Positions 8,861 through 18,437 of a DNA stretch of 32,903 nucleotides are shown here, in pieces. Position 1 is the stretch's first letter. Every line of letters begins with the position of its first letter. The DNA is from Gammaproteobacteria bacterium (GTDB taxonomy: Bacteria; Pseudomonadota; Gammaproteobacteria; CAIRSR01). Under the pieces are notes generated by a model that was not told the DNA's origin, did no database searches, and was given only the letters and a program-made list of their open reading frames with translations. A program made the position numbers and the translations under genes. The DNA lies in the NCBI GenBank assembly GCA_963575655.1, contig CAUYTY010000196.1:1-32903 (forward strand). Direction: 5' to 3'.

Positions 8861-11080
8861 TTAAGGTGTTAGACCGCTACGTAGGGGGAGATGTACCGTG
8901 AAACGAGCGCCTGGAGGGTCTTTCAGATTGCTGGCTTCTACCAGGCCACCATGGAATTCAGTAATGAGGCGCACGATATAGAGGCCGATTCCCAAATGAG
9001 GCTCATTGCCACGCTGAGTTCGAATCGAGACCATCGATTCAAATAAGCGCCCCCCCATTTGTGCGGGTAGTCGTGTACCGTAATTTGTTACAGATAAGAG
9101 GGCATGGGTGCGTCCCGATACCAATTGGATCTGAATCGGGGCATCGCCGCTACTGAAGTCCACGGCGTTGGAGATAAGTTTGTCGAGCATCTGGGCAACA
9201 AGTTCAGGAACTCCATGTATCTGTACCGTCCCAGCCGATAATTCTAAAGAGAAGGTCTTATGGGGATAGATCCCCCGATATCCTTCTACGCAGCCTGATA
9301 CTACCTCTTCGAGTCCGAAGTTTTCGGTCTCTGCCCGTTGTAGCACCTGTTCTAAGCGTGATGCCTCACTCATGCAGGCAATAATCGAGGAAAGACGGAC
9401 CACGCCTTCGCGTGCACGGCGGGTGTAGATCGCAGCCTCCTCCGATACTGGCTGCATCTCTAGGTTTTCCAGCGAAGATTTGACCACAGCAAGTGGTGTG
9501 CGTAATTCGTGGGAGAGTCGGCCGGCCATAGCCTCCAGATAGCGGGTGTACTGGCCAATCCGATCTAATAGCGTAGAAAAGCTGCGTGCGAGGTCACCCA
9601 CTTCGTCTGAGGCGAAGGATCCGGTAATTCGTCCCTGTACCCGCCCGTCAGGACCGATGGCACGCTCTGCCTCGTCGCGCAGGCGGCGGATCCGACTGGA
9701 AAAACGTGACGCGAAGATGAGCAAGGCCACCGTGGCGGTGAGAAACACGATCAACGTGACGTTAAATAGGTTCTCCAATACCCGATTTTGCAGACTCAGT
9801 ATGGTGTTACTGGTCTCTTCTACCACCACGGCCCCGCTCACAGTCTCCTCGGTATGTACCGGGTGGGCGGCGGATAGGATGGCCGTATGCCGATCCGGGA
9901 GTTGGCGCCAACGAGTCTGGGGTGCACCGGCGAGTGCTGCCTCGATCTCTTGTCCCTCCAAGCGTGCCGCGCCTGAGAGATCGTCGTCAAAGCTCGCGCT
10001 GGGTTGCGGAAGGATGAGTCGATACAGTGTGTGCATCAACACGGCGGTGGAGCTGCGGGGCTGTTCGTGGGGGGGGAGGTCATCTTGAAGACTCCCGGCC
10101 AGTGCCAATACCCGCTTGTCGTGATCCACGACCCACATGCGCTCGGTGCCTCGCTCTAGGTCCTTGAGGATGGTCTCGATCTCGGGGGAGGGCACGATCA
10201 CCACCCCCAGTTCCTCGATCCGCCGCGTACCTGCGGTACCGATGATTGTGTTGATCTCGCGCGTCTCTGAGTTGTCGACATCCGCAATCGCAAAGGCGAT
10301 ACGCGACCCGACCATGGACATGGGGATGCGCAACTCGATGACATAGCCATTCGTGATCTCACGCCAGGCACCCTTGATGCGTACCTCCGGGCGGACCGGC
10401 AGAGGATTGGTGGGACTGTCCGGCATCAGATGGGCATTCACCCAACCTGGGACCTGAGTTGCAAGCCGGTAGCGATAGAACTTTCCGTCCGCGCCCTGGA
10501 GTGCGATCTGTAGGTGGTCACACTGATCGATGCGATAGCTTTTGGGTGCTCGATAGACCACCTTGTCGTCAGTCACAATGAAGACGGTGTATAGGTAACG
10601 CTCGTAAGTCCCGATAATCTGGCGGAAAGATAGGGAGCTAGGGTTATAACTTCCCTTACTTTCCAACACGTTGTCGGCGGCGTAGGTATGGGCCTGTGCT
10701 AGGTAGGGCTTCCAATCGTCCAGTTGTCCATCGAGCACAATTGAGCTGCGCAGGGTTGGGATGAACATCTCGCGTTCCGCCTGTGCGGAACGCAGTAGAT
10801 CGGCGTGGTGCTGAAATAATTCGGGACGATTGTGAAGCACTGCGGCCACTGCTCGTGCTGTAGCCAGTAGGGCATTTTCCTGGCCCTGCTGTAGAAAGAC
10901 CTCCATCTCACGCAGATATTCGTACCCTATCCATGGGATGGTAAGCACCGCCAGTGAAACCAGCAACAGCTTGAGGCGCAGGCTGATTAGTGGCCGCCGT
11001 CGCGAGGGTGTCACTACCGTTCGATTTTGGTCCGTGCTCCGTACGGTCGCGTCCCGCCGAGCTAGGCCTCCGCTTTCCAT
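8861..11080 (-). CDS. pdsS: Sensor histidine kinase, PdsS-like (dedicated sortase system type)
   Basis: This is a 739-aa membrane histidine kinase. TM1 is at about 33-52. The large periplasmic region contains a DGQLDDW motif (118-124) typical of CBM9-like domains. TM2 is at about 438-458 and HAMP at about 460-512. The HisKA H-box SHELRTPL has phosphoacceptor His524, and the ATPase domain has the N-box around Asn638 and HLGIGLYIV at 695-703. The CBM9-like sensor, length and adjacent regulator resemble PdsS of the proteobacterial dedicated sortase system, but this is recognition by architecture. The gene overlaps the 3' end of the response-regulator gene by 19 bases, so translation is probably coupled. 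No class GN sortase, PdsO or sortase-target gene is in the window. The ATG at 11080 is kept because no later start is well placed. Confidence 0.82.
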   Translation of the reverse strand: MESGGLARRDATVRSTDQNRTVVTPSRRRPLISLRLKLLLVSLAVLTIPWIGYEYLREMEVFLQQGQENALLATARAVAAVLHNRPELFQHHADLLRSAQAEREMFIPTLRSSIVLDGQLDDWKPYLAQAHTYAADNVLESKGSYNPSSLSFRQIIGTYERYLYTVFIVTDDKVVYRAPKSYRIDQCDHLQIALQGADGKFYRYRLATQVPGWVNAHLMPDSPTNPLPVRPEVRIKGAWREITNGYVIELRIPMSMVGSRIAFAIADVDNSETREINTIIGTAGTRRIEELGVVIVPSPEIETILKDLERGTERMWVVDHDKRVLALAGSLQDDLPPHEQPRSSTAVLMHTLYRLILPQPSASFDDDLSGAARLEGQEIEAALAGAPQTRWRQLPDRHTAILSAAHPVHTEETVSGAVVVEETSNTILSLQNRVLENLFNVTLIVFLTATVALLIFASRFSSRIRRLRDEAERAIGPDGRVQGRITGSFASDEVGDLARSFSTLLDRIGQYTRYLEAMAGRLSHELRTPLAVVKSSLENLEMQPVSEEAAIYTRRAREGVVRLSSIIACMSEASRLEQVLQRAETENFGLEEVVSGCVEGYRGIYPHKTFSLELSAGTVQIHGVPELVAQMLDKLISNAVDFSSGDAPIQIQLVSGRTHALLSVTNYGTRLPAQMGGRLFESMVSIRTQRGNEPHLGIGLYIVRLITEFHGGLVEASNLKDPPGARFTVHLPLRSGLTP

Positions 11081-11757
11081 CGGTACCCCATCCCGTAGAT
11101 CGTCTCAATGGAAGAGAAGTCGTCGTCCAGCAGTGTGAACTTGTGACGGACTCGCTTGATGTGGCTAGTGATGGTGCTGTCATCCACGACGATGTTGGCC
11201 TCGTGCATGAGTTGCTCACGATTCTTGACGTGCCCTGGAAAGCGCGCCAGGGCGTGAACTAGCCAAAACTCGGTGAGGGTTAGGTCTACTGGTTGGTTGC
11301 GCCAGCGTACCTGCATCCGATTCATATCCAAGGTCAGTGGACCACGGTTGAGCAGCGTCTCGCGTGTTGGTGGTGCGCGGAGGGCGTCCATGCGTCGAAA
11401 CAGCGCGGCAATTCGCGCCCCTAGATGAGGCAGGCTGATGTCTTTGGTGAGGTAGTCATCTGCCCCCAGGCGTAGCCCGGAGATGGTATCAAATTCACTA
11501 TCGCGAGCGGTCAGAAAAATGATGGGGAGTGTCGCGGACATGGCCCGTAGCTCGCGACACAGCTCGAATCCGCCCTCGATTTCATCCTCCAACCCAATGT
11601 CCAGGATCGCGAGGTCAGGCAGTCGAGCACGGAAGGATGCCAGTGCCTCGATGCGAGTACCGAAGGTCACTACTTCATAACCTTGGCGGCGCAGGACATC
11701 AGCGTAGTTTTCCCGGATGGATGGTTCGTCTTCGACGATAGCGATCTTGCGTTTCAC
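11062..11757 (-). CDS. pdsR: OmpR-family response regulator, PdsR-like
   Basis: This is a two-domain response regulator of 231 aa. The receiver domain has the acidic pocket Glu9-Asp10, phosphoacceptor Asp53 (in AILDIGLED), the FLTA switch strand and the conserved Lys of DDYLTK. A winged-helix DNA-binding domain follows from about 130 to the end. The GTG at 11757 is chosen as start because GAGG lies six bases upstream on the minus strand; a TTG eight codons earlier (11781) lacks such a site. It is the first gene of a two-gene operon with the kinase, which it presumably controls together with unknown targets. PdsR assignment rests on its PdsS-like partner and is less certain than the family call. 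Confidence 0.85.
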   Translation of the reverse strand: MKRKIAIVEDEPSIRENYADVLRRQGYEVVTFGTRIEALASFRARLPDLAILDIGLEDEIEGGFELCRELRAMSATLPIIFLTARDSEFDTISGLRLGADDYLTKDISLPHLGARIAALFRRMDALRAPPTRETLLNRGPLTLDMNRMQVRWRNQPVDLTLTEFWLVHALARFPGHVKNREQLMHEANIVVDDSTITSHIKRVRHKFTLLDDDFSSIETIYGMGYRWKAEA

Positions 11758-11806
11758 AGGACACCTCAGGGATATACCCAACTAAAACATATTAACCCAA
11801 CATCCT

Positions 11807-11830
11807 CCCGTGGGCAGCCACGTCCACGGG
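11807..11830. promoter_or_regulatory. Dyad in the pdsR / small-protein intergenic region
   Basis: CCCGTGG (11807-11813) and CCACGGG (11824-11830) form an inverted repeat with a 10-base gap, 50 bases upstream of the pdsR start. It could be an operator for autoregulation or a 5' hairpin. The sequence alone does not decide. Confidence 0.3.
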
Positions 11831-12013
11831 CAGATTTTCGACATATTTCATCATCCCATGGCCAGATGTCCTCAATGTCCTTGCCATTGACAAGGGGTTT
11901 ACTATGCATCGTATCTCTGTTTGGATTCATCGTACGGACGCTGCCTCCCCGGCAAGAGGGGAACCCACCAAAACTACCCCTGTCTGCATCGTCCGATGGG
12001 GAGGAGTGAAACG

Positions 12014-12259
12014 ATGAGGACTGTGAACCAAGAACGGATGTCGATGCAAGGTCGTAGACTCTATCCCCAGGGTCTGCTAGGAGAAATGGTACTGGGGGTG
12101 TTGGCGAGCATGATTATTGGTATTGGTTTCAGTATTTTGGCGGGAGCCTTCGTACTGATTTTGGCCGGTGGACGGGTAGAGTCGGTCTCTTCCTCCGATC
12201 TGATGGGAACTACCTTCACTCAGGTCTCCCAGCGACGGATCGTTTTACCGCACGAATAG
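12014..12259 (+). CDS. Small single-pass membrane protein, unknown
   Basis: This is an 81-aa protein I do not recognise. GAGGAG (12001-12006) lies seven bases before the ATG at 12014, a good translation signal. Residues 1-20 are basic and polar, 25-51 form one strongly hydrophobic helix (GEMVLGVLASMIIGIGFSIL at its start), and about 30 polar residues follow. By the positive-inside rule the N-terminus should be cytoplasmic. It is transcribed divergently from pdsRS with 256 bases between the starts, so it is a possible target or accessory of that two-component system (inference). Confidence 0.65.
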   Translation: MRTVNQERMSMQGRRLYPQGLLGEMVLGVLASMIIGIGFSILAGAFVLILAGGRVESVSSSDLMGTTFTQVSQRRIVLPHE

Positions 12260-12701
12260 CAAGATAATAAATCCATATTCTCCTATTCCTGAAAGTGTCC
12301 GTCGAGATCTCCCGCTTCCTCTCCTAGTAAGATGGGGGAAGGGGCGGAGGCTGAGATTCTTGATGGTTGCGAGTAGGGGTTGGTGATAAGCAATAAATAT
12401 ACCATCTCGTTGGTCACAACGCTGTCGATCCCTCCGGTTATTGGTTAATAACTGATGTATGGAAGGTAATTTTCCCCTAACCCAGGAGTACTAGTCCCTG
12501 GGCGGTCGCTGCTGCCTGATGCTCTGTGATAACATTGGCATCTGCTGGGAACTCTTCAAACACCCGCAACCGTTCACCCCGTTATGTCGTTATGGTCGGA
12601 GGAGTTTTTCATGATGTCTTAATGGCCTTAATGTCTGTATCTTGCCTTTTAAGTCTTTCTTGAGTTTTTCTCCCTGTCCCCGGTTGGTCGATCCCTACTT
12701 G
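12260..12701. other. Leader/intergenic region before gyrA
   Basis: This 442-base stretch has no convincing gene. The only structure I see is a weak dyad, CCCAGG (12481-12486) with CCTGGG (12497-12502). The reading frame of gyrA stays open upstream to a TTG at 12644, but that extension does not look like GyrA. A promoter for gyrA must lie here but none stands out. Confidence 0.5.
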
Positions 12702-15407
12702 ATGAACGCTATTGCCAAGGAAGTCCTCCCCGTCAATATCGAGGAGGAAATGAAACAGTCGTATCTGGATTATGCCATGAGCGTAATTATTGGGCGCGCC
12801 TTGCCCGATGTTCGCGATGGCCTCAAACCAGTACATCGGCGTGTATTGTTCGCCATGCACGAATTGGGCAATGACTGGAATCGAGCCTATAAAAAATCTG
12901 CCCGCGTAGTCGGTGATGTGATTGGTAAATATCACCCACATGGTGACGTAGCCGTATACGATACGATTGTGCGTATGGCGCAACCGTTCTCGTTACGCTA
13001 CATGTTGGTTGATGGGCAAGGAAACTTCGGTTCGGTAGACGGTGACCCGCCTGCGGCGATGCGTTATACCGAGATCCGCATGTCGCGGATCGCCCATGAA
13101 TTGCTCGCGGATATCGAGAAAGAGACGGTAGATTTCGTCCCTAACTACGATGAATCCGAACACGAGCCCACCGTTTTACCCACGCGCGTCCCGAATTTAT
13201 TGGTCAATGGATCATCGGGGATTGCCGTGGGTATGGCCACCAATATTCCGCCTCACAATCTAGGCGAGGTGATCGACGCTTGCGTGGCATTGGTGGACAA
13301 TCCAGAATGTACCCTGATTGATTTGATGCGTCATATCCCAGGGCCAGACTTTCCAACTGCGGCCTTTATCAATGGTGCAGCGGGTATTCGTGAGGCCTAT
13401 ACCACCGGTCGGGGACGCATCTACATGCGTGCTCGTTCTCATGTGGAGGAAGCGGAAAAAGGCGCTGGCAAGCAGGCCATTATCGTCACCGAATTGCCCT
13501 ACCAGGTGAACAAGGCGCGGTTATTGGAGAAGATTGCCGAGTTGGTCAAGGAGCGTCATATCGAGGGGATTACGGCGCTACGTGATGAATCTGACAAGGA
13601 TGGGATGAGGGTTGTCATCGAATTACGTCGTGGTGAAGTACCCGAGGTGGTGCTCAACAACCTCTACCAACACACCAATATGCAGTCTGTCTTCGGTATT
13701 AACATGGTGGCGTTGGTAGATGGGCAACCGCATACGCTCACTCTCAAGCAGATCATTGAGGCCTTCCTGCGTCATCGGCGCGAGGTAGTGACCCGTCGCA
13801 CCATCTATGAGCTACGCAAGGCCCGCGAACGTGCCCACCTCTTGGAAGGGTTGGCGGTGGCGTTGGCCAACATTGACCCAATTATTGCCCTCATCAAAGC
13901 GGCACCCAATCCGGCCGAGGCGAAGCTTGCCCTAACCTCTCATCCCTGGCCTGCCGGGGGAGTGGTGCAGATGCTCGAACGCGCCGGGGCTGGTGCCTCG
14001 CGTCCCCAGGGGTTACCAGCAGAATTAGGACTCAACTCTACCGGTTACCAACTCTCGGAGTCTCAGGCCCAGGCGATCTTGGACCTGCGTCTGCACCGCC
14101 TTACCGGGCTTGAGCAGGACAAAATTCTGGAGGAGTATCGGCAACTCTTGGAGATCATCGCGGGCCTGTTGGCGATCCTCGGTAGTACCGAGCGACTCAT
14201 GGCAGTGATTCGCGAAGAATTGTTGGTCATCCGTGGGCAATTCTCCGACCCCCGTCGTACCGAGATCCAGCTCAACCAACAGGATCTCACCATGGAGGAT
14301 TTGATCACCGAGGAAGATGTGGTGGTCACTTTCTCCCACACCGGTTATGTCAAATACCAATCCCTGAACCTGTATCGCGCTCAACGTCGTGGCGGGAAGG
14401 GGCGGGCTGCGGCCAACGTCAAGGAAGAGGACTTCATCGATAAATTATTTGTGGCCAATACCCATGACACCTTGGTGTGTTTCTCCAGTCGAGGTAAGGT
14501 CTATTGGGTCAAGGTCTACCAACTCCCGCAGGCCGGGCCGGGGGGGCGCGGTAAGCCGATCGTCAATCTCCTGCCCCTGGAAGAAGACGAGCGTATCAAT
14601 GCAATACTGCCGATTCGGGATTATACCGAGGGGAAATACGTCTTCATGGCCACCCAGCAAGGCGTGGTAAAGAAGCTTCCCCTTGCTGAGATCTCTCACC
14701 CAAGGGCAGCGGGCCTGAACGTCGTGGTTCTGCGTGAAGGTGATCGCCTGATCGGGGTGGAACTAACCGACGGATCTCGCGAGATGATGCTCTTTGCCAG
14801 TGATGGTAAGGCGGTACGCTTTCCCGAGGAGAATGTGCGCTCGACGGGTCGAACTGCCATGGGGGTGCGTGGAATCAATCTCCAGGAAGGCAGCCAAGTG
14901 ATTGCCCTGATGGTGGTCGGAGAGGGGTGTGTGCTCACCGTCACCGAAAATGGTTACGGTAAGCGCACTTCCATTGAGGAGTATCGTGCCACGTCGCGGG
15001 GAAAGATGGGGGTTATTTCTATCCAGACCAGTGAACGCAATGGATCGGTAGTGGGGGCGATCTTGGTCCAGGAGGAAGATGAGATCATGCTTATTACCAA
15101 TGCAGGGACCTTGGTGCGGACTCGGGTTGCCGAGATTCCTTCGGTCGGACGCTATGCCCAAGGGGTAAAACTCATTAGCCTCAGCGACGATGCTCGACTG
15201 GTTGGAATTGAGCGAATTGCTGAGCAGGATGAGTCCGCAGCGAGTGGGGTGACCCCAATCGTTGTTGATACCGTCGAAACATCGAAAGGCGAGGTTCCGG
15301 TTACTAGTGAGATGTCCGCTGACGAAGCTTTGATTGACGAAATTCCGGTTAACGAGGTTCCCGCTGGGGAGGTTCCGGTCAATAATGGGGATGATAAATT
15401 GGTCTGA
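12702..15407 (+). CDS. gyrA: DNA gyrase subunit A
   Basis: This is the DNA-cleaving subunit of type II topoisomerase gyrase, 901 aa. The start is set at the ATG at 12702 because [18 protein letters not shown] aligns with the usual N-terminus; upstream in-frame sequence has no homology. Numbering matches E. coli closely: the catalytic tyrosine is Tyr122 (MRYTE). The quinolone-determining region reads [13 protein letters not shown], with Val at 83 instead of the usual Ser and Asp at 87. The GyrA-box QRRGGKG at 561-567 begins the DNA-wrapping C-terminal domain, confirming gyrase rather than ParC. The last ~50 residues are an acidic tail with a repeated EVPV/EIPV motif. It heads the conserved gyrA-serC-aromatic cluster. 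Confidence 0.98.
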   Translation: MNAIAKEVLPVNIEEEMKQSYLDYAMSVIIGRALPDVRDGLKPVHRRVLFAMHELGNDWNRAYKKSARVVGDVIGKYHPHGDVAVYDTIVRMAQPFSLRYMLVDGQGNFGSVDGDPPAAMRYTEIRMSRIAHELLADIEKETVDFVPNYDESEHEPTVLPTRVPNLLVNGSSGIAVGMATNIPPHNLGEVIDACVALVDNPECTLIDLMRHIPGPDFPTAAFINGAAGIREAYTTGRGRIYMRARSHVEEAEKGAGKQAIIVTELPYQVNKARLLEKIAELVKERHIEGITALRDESDKDGMRVVIELRRGEVPEVVLNNLYQHTNMQSVFGINMVALVDGQPHTLTLKQIIEAFLRHRREVVTRRTIYELRKARERAHLLEGLAVALANIDPIIALIKAAPNPAEAKLALTSHPWPAGGVVQMLERAGAGASRPQGLPAELGLNSTGYQLSESQAQAILDLRLHRLTGLEQDKILEEYRQLLEIIAGLLAILGSTERLMAVIREELLVIRGQFSDPRRTEIQLNQQDLTMEDLITEEDVVVTFSHTGYVKYQSLNLYRAQRRGGKGRAAANVKEEDFIDKLFVANTHDTLVCFSSRGKVYWVKVYQLPQAGPGGRGKPIVNLLPLEEDERINAILPIRDYTEGKYVFMATQQGVVKKLPLAEISHPRAAGLNVVVLREGDRLIGVELTDGSREMMLFASDGKAVRFPEENVRSTGRTAMGVRGINLQEGSQVIALMVVGEGCVLTVTENGYGKRTSIEEYRATSRGKMGVISIQTSERNGSVVGAILVQEEDEIMLITNAGTLVRTRVAEIPSVGRYAQGVKLISLSDDARLVGIERIAEQDESAASGVTPIVVDTVETSKGEVPVTSEMSADEALIDEIPVNEVPAGEVPVNNGDDKLV

Positions 15408-15590
15408 CGGTAGTTGTTTTATTCCCATTTCTACGAGATTTTAATCTGCGCGTCGGATCCAAGGATTAGAATAATCGTTCGTCCCCTCCCGCTGGAAGCG
15501 TGGAAGGGCAGTTACGAATTAGAATTCAGAGCCAAAAGACCTCAAGAACTTTGCTAACCAGAGATCTTCCTGAGGGTGTTGGTCTTACGC

Positions 15591-15759
15591 TAACCCAAGT
15601 TGCTACCTATGCGGTGAGAAACGAAAAAGCCCCTCTCCCTCCGGGAGAAGGGTTGGGTGAGGGCGGAAATTTGTTGATTTGTCAGCATCACGTCCTCACC
15701 CCCGGTCCCTCTCTCGGGGGGAAAGGGGAGAAAAGCACGCTAGGTAGCAGCTTGAGTTA
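15591..15759. mobile_element. MITE-like element with 19-bp terminal inverted repeats
   Basis: TAACCCAAGTTGCTACCTA (15591-15609) and TAGGTAGCAGCTTGAGTTA (15741-15759) are terminal inverted repeats matching at 17 of 19 positions. The interior holds GC-rich paired blocks (CCCCTCTCCC ... GGGAGAAGGG and their mirror). No coding capacity is credible. The same terminal sequence bounds the element at 27131-27279, so this is a mobile family. Both ends begin or end with TA, as expected for a TA-duplicating mechanism. It lies between gyrA and serC, ending 36 bases before the serC start; the rest of the 388-base gyrA-serC gap (15408-15795) shows nothing else. Confidence 0.75.
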
Positions 15760-15795
15760 CGCTCTAAGCAACTATTTCCTGCGGAGAAATTGAGA

Positions 15796-16881
15796 ATGAA
15801 GCGTGTCTACAATTTTAGTGCCGGTCCGGCCATACTGCCTGAAGAGGTTTTGGAACGTGCCCGAGAGGAAATGCTAGATTGGCGTGGGAGTGGCATGTCG
15901 GTAATGGAAATGAGCCATCGTGGCAAAGAGTTCATGTCCATTGCCGAGCAAGCCGAGGCTGACCTGCGCGAGTTGTTGGCCATACCGACCAATTACAAGG
16001 TGCTATTTCTGCAAGGTGGCGCTAGTCTCCAATTTGCGATGGTGCCTCATAACCTGATGCGTGGTAAAGGCAAGGCCGACTATATCAATACCGGGGCCTG
16101 GTCTAAAAAAGCCATTACCGAAGGCAAGCTCTACGGCAAAGTCAATGTGGCGGCATCCTCCGCTGATGCCAATTTTACTAACATCCCGCCGTATGAAACC
16201 TGGAAACTTGACCCCGAGGCTGCCTATCTCCACTACACCCCCAATGAAACCATCGGTGGCGTAGAATTTCACTCTGTTCCCGATATTGGTGAGGTGCCGC
16301 TGGTCGTGGATATGTCTTCCACCCTATTGTCGCGGCCAGTGGATGTGAGTCGCTTTGGCGTAATCTATGCGGGTGCCCAGAAGAATATTGGCCCGGCAGG
16401 ATTGGCGATTGTGATTATCCGCGAGGATCTGATCGGTCATGCACCGACGGGGTCACCAGCGATGATGGATTATAAGATCCACGCCGATAATCAATCGATG
16501 TACAACACCCCACCGACCTACACCTGGTATATCGCAGGGCTGGTCTTTGCGTGGCTCAAGGCCAAAGGCGGATTGGCGGGCATGGCCGAGATCAATCATC
16601 GTAAGGCCGAAAAACTCTACACCTATATCGATCACTCCGAGTTCTACAAGAATCCCGTAGACCGTGCCTGCCGCTCTTGGATGAATGTCCCCTTCACCCT
16701 TCCCAAGGAAGAAATGGATGCCGAATTCTTGGCTGGAACTAAAAAAGCAGGTTTGGTCTCCCTCAAAGGTCATCGTTTGGTAGGCGGAATGCGTGCGAGT
16801 CTCTACAACGCAATGCCAGAGGCTGGGGTAGATGCCCTCATCGAATACATGAGGAATTTTGCCGCTAGTCGTAATGGATAA
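15796..16881 (+). CDS. serC: Phosphoserine aminotransferase
   Basis: This is a PLP enzyme converting 3-phosphohydroxypyruvate and glutamate to phosphoserine; the same enzyme serves pyridoxal phosphate synthesis as PdxF in gammaproteobacteria. It has 361 aa, the family length. The N-terminus KRVYNFSAGPAILPEEVL is diagnostic. The PLP-binding lysine is Lys196 in AGAQKNIGPAG, and the C-terminal KGHRLVGGMRASLYNA is conserved. The ATG at 15796 is preferred over a TTG two codons upstream (15790). GGAG at 15783-15786 is nine bases before it. It lies between gyrA and serA, forming a serine-synthesis pair with the latter. Confidence 0.97.
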   Translation: MKRVYNFSAGPAILPEEVLERAREEMLDWRGSGMSVMEMSHRGKEFMSIAEQAEADLRELLAIPTNYKVLFLQGGASLQFAMVPHNLMRGKGKADYINTGAWSKKAITEGKLYGKVNVAASSADANFTNIPPYETWKLDPEAAYLHYTPNETIGGVEFHSVPDIGEVPLVVDMSSTLLSRPVDVSRFGVIYAGAQKNIGPAGLAIVIIREDLIGHAPTGSPAMMDYKIHADNQSMYNTPPTYTWYIAGLVFAWLKAKGGLAGMAEINHRKAEKLYTYIDHSEFYKNPVDRACRSWMNVPFTLPKEEMDAEFLAGTKKAGLVSLKGHRLVGGMRASLYNAMPEAGVDALIEYMRNFAASRNG

Positions 16882-16955
16882 TCGGCTACCTACTTAACTT
16901 GCGATGTCTCGTTTTCCTGAGTAGTTAGCACCTGACTGGAAACCAAGCTTTCTCT

Positions 16956-17112
16956 CGTTCCCACGCCTCAGCGTCACTGCCATTAAATTAAGGGAGTCTC
17001 TCCTAAAACAAACAGTTACATCGTTCCCACGCGGAGCGTGGGAACGATGTAACTGTTTGTTATAAAACAGAAGTCCTTAACTTAATGGCTGTGACGCCTC
17101 AGCGTGGGAACG
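16956..17112. repeat. 157-bp near-perfect palindrome (REP-like), copy A
   Basis: This element is symmetric about position 17034. The central arms 17007-17032 and 17036-17061 are perfectly complementary over 26 bases with a 3-base loop. The outer arms, from CGTTCCCACG at 16956 to CGTGGGAACG at 17112, continue the pairing with few mismatches. The core CGTTCCCACGC/GCGTGGGAACG and the flanking TTAA-TTAATGGC motif recur in copies B (23251) and C (29167). It fills much of the 378-base serC-serA gap (16882-17259); the remainder shows no gene. It is transcribed with the operon and would form a very stable hairpin. Confidence 0.9.
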
Positions 17113-17259
17113 CAGATTTCGACGTCCCAGCGTCGCAGCTTGGTGGTAGTTTAGGTGCGAGTGGTGGATGTATACGGGAAATACGAGACGCTGGGGCGCG
17201 TCCCTGCCTGCGTTTGCCGTTTTTGATCATTGCTAATCAGTTTCTGAGGACACACTGGC

Positions 17260-18426
17260 ATGTACAAGATCCTCACGCTAAATAATATCTCTGTATCGGG
17301 TCTTGAGCGATTTCCTCGTGATCGTTACGAGGTTGCCTCTGAGATTCAGCACCCCGATGCGATCCTGGTGCGATCCTTTAAAATGCATGGGATGGATATT
17401 CCCACCACACTCAGAGCAATTGGTCGGGCGGGGGCCGGGGTCAATAATATTCCCGTGGAGGAAATGAGTAAACGCGGTATTCCCGTATTTAACGCCCCAG
17501 GCGCCAACGCCAACGCGGTCAAGGAAATGGTGATCGCCGGGATGTTGCTTGCTAGCCGTAATCTCTGCCAGGCCTGGGATTTTGCCCGAAATTTAGAAGG
17601 AGACGATGCGACCCTTCACGAGAAAACCGAGCAGGGAAAAAAGCGCTTTGCAGGTTTTGAGTTGTCAGGACACACCCTGGGAGTTATCGGGCTAGGGGCG
17701 ATCGGTATACGTGTGGCCAATGTGGCCATTGAGCTAGGGATGAATGTTCTGGGCTACGATCCATTGATTACGGTACAACGGGCCTGGCAGCTTTCTTCTC
17801 GGGTCCAGCAGACGCTATCCGTGGATGATTTATTGGGTCGTTCTAATTTTGTCACGATTCATGTCCCGCTTAACAGTGATACCCGTGGTTTGATTAATGC
17901 CAACCGGCTGCGTTTGATTGGGCGGAATGGGATACTCCTTAATTTTTCACGGGAAGGTATTGTAGACAATGCCGCAGTATGTGAGGCGATTCGTAAAAAT
18001 CGGCTCTGGGCCTATGTCTGCGATTTTCCTAGCAATACACTCAAGGGCCAGGAACGAATTATTACCTTGCCGCACTTGGGCGCCTCCACCGCCGAGGCTG
18101 AGGACCATTGCGCGGTTATGGTTGCCGACCAGGTACGAGATTATCTGGAGAATGGCAACATCTTCAATTCTGTTAATTTCCCAGAAGTGGTTATGCCTCA
18201 CACTCAAGGTTTCCGTCTGGGGGTTGCCAATGCCAATGTTCCTAATATGGTGGCGCAGATTTCTAGTGCCCTGGCGCGGGTTGGGCTCAATATTCTGGAC
18301 ATGGTCAACAAATCCCGCAATGACCTGGCCTACACCTTGGTAGATGTAGAAACTCCTATCCCCGAATCGGTGGTTGAGGAGATTTCTGCCATTTCTGGGG
18401 TGTTGGCGGTGCGTACGATCCCTTAG
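17260..18426 (+). CDS. serA: D-3-phosphoglycerate dehydrogenase (short, ACT-containing)
   Basis: This is the first enzyme of the phosphorylated serine pathway, oxidising 3-phosphoglycerate with NAD. Of its 388 residues, the Rossmann dinucleotide motif GLGAIG is at 144-149. Catalytic Arg231 lies in FSREGIVDN, and His272 in LPHLGASTAEAEDH completes the D-2-hydroxyacid dehydrogenase active site. A C-terminal ACT domain (about 320-388) suggests serine feedback control. It lacks the extra intermediate domain of the long PGDH type. A TGAGGA sequence (17245-17250) precedes the ATG. Its product feeds SerC, encoded just upstream, and pheA follows after 11 bases, suggesting co-transcription. Confidence 0.95.
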   Translation: MYKILTLNNISVSGLERFPRDRYEVASEIQHPDAILVRSFKMHGMDIPTTLRAIGRAGAGVNNIPVEEMSKRGIPVFNAPGANANAVKEMVIAGMLLASRNLCQAWDFARNLEGDDATLHEKTEQGKKRFAGFELSGHTLGVIGLGAIGIRVANVAIELGMNVLGYDPLITVQRAWQLSSRVQQTLSVDDLLGRSNFVTIHVPLNSDTRGLINANRLRLIGRNGILLNFSREGIVDNAAVCEAIRKNRLWAYVCDFPSNTLKGQERIITLPHLGASTAEAEDHCAVMVADQVRDYLENGNIFNSVNFPEVVMPHTQGFRLGVANANVPNMVAQISSALARVGLNILDMVNKSRNDLAYTLVDVETPIPESVVEEISAISGVLAVRTIP

Positions 18427-18437
18427 CGTATCAACGA

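Noticed and set aside
12642-12701. 20-codon N-terminal extension of GyrA from an upstream TTG
   Set aside because: The extension is not GyrA-like, while [18 protein letters not shown] matches the family start and puts the key residues at E. coli numbering.
15500-15793. Open frame of 97 codons upstream of serC
   Set aside because: It runs through the MITE and its low-complexity hairpins; no family resemblance and no suitable start signal.
16956-17112. CRISPR array or tRNA-like cluster
   Set aside because: The repeats here and at 23251 and 29167 are inverted rather than direct, without regularly spaced unique spacers, and no cas genes are present.
17085-17285. Open frame of 66 codons before serA
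   Set aside because: It starts in the palindrome and overlaps the serA start in another frame, with no supporting features.
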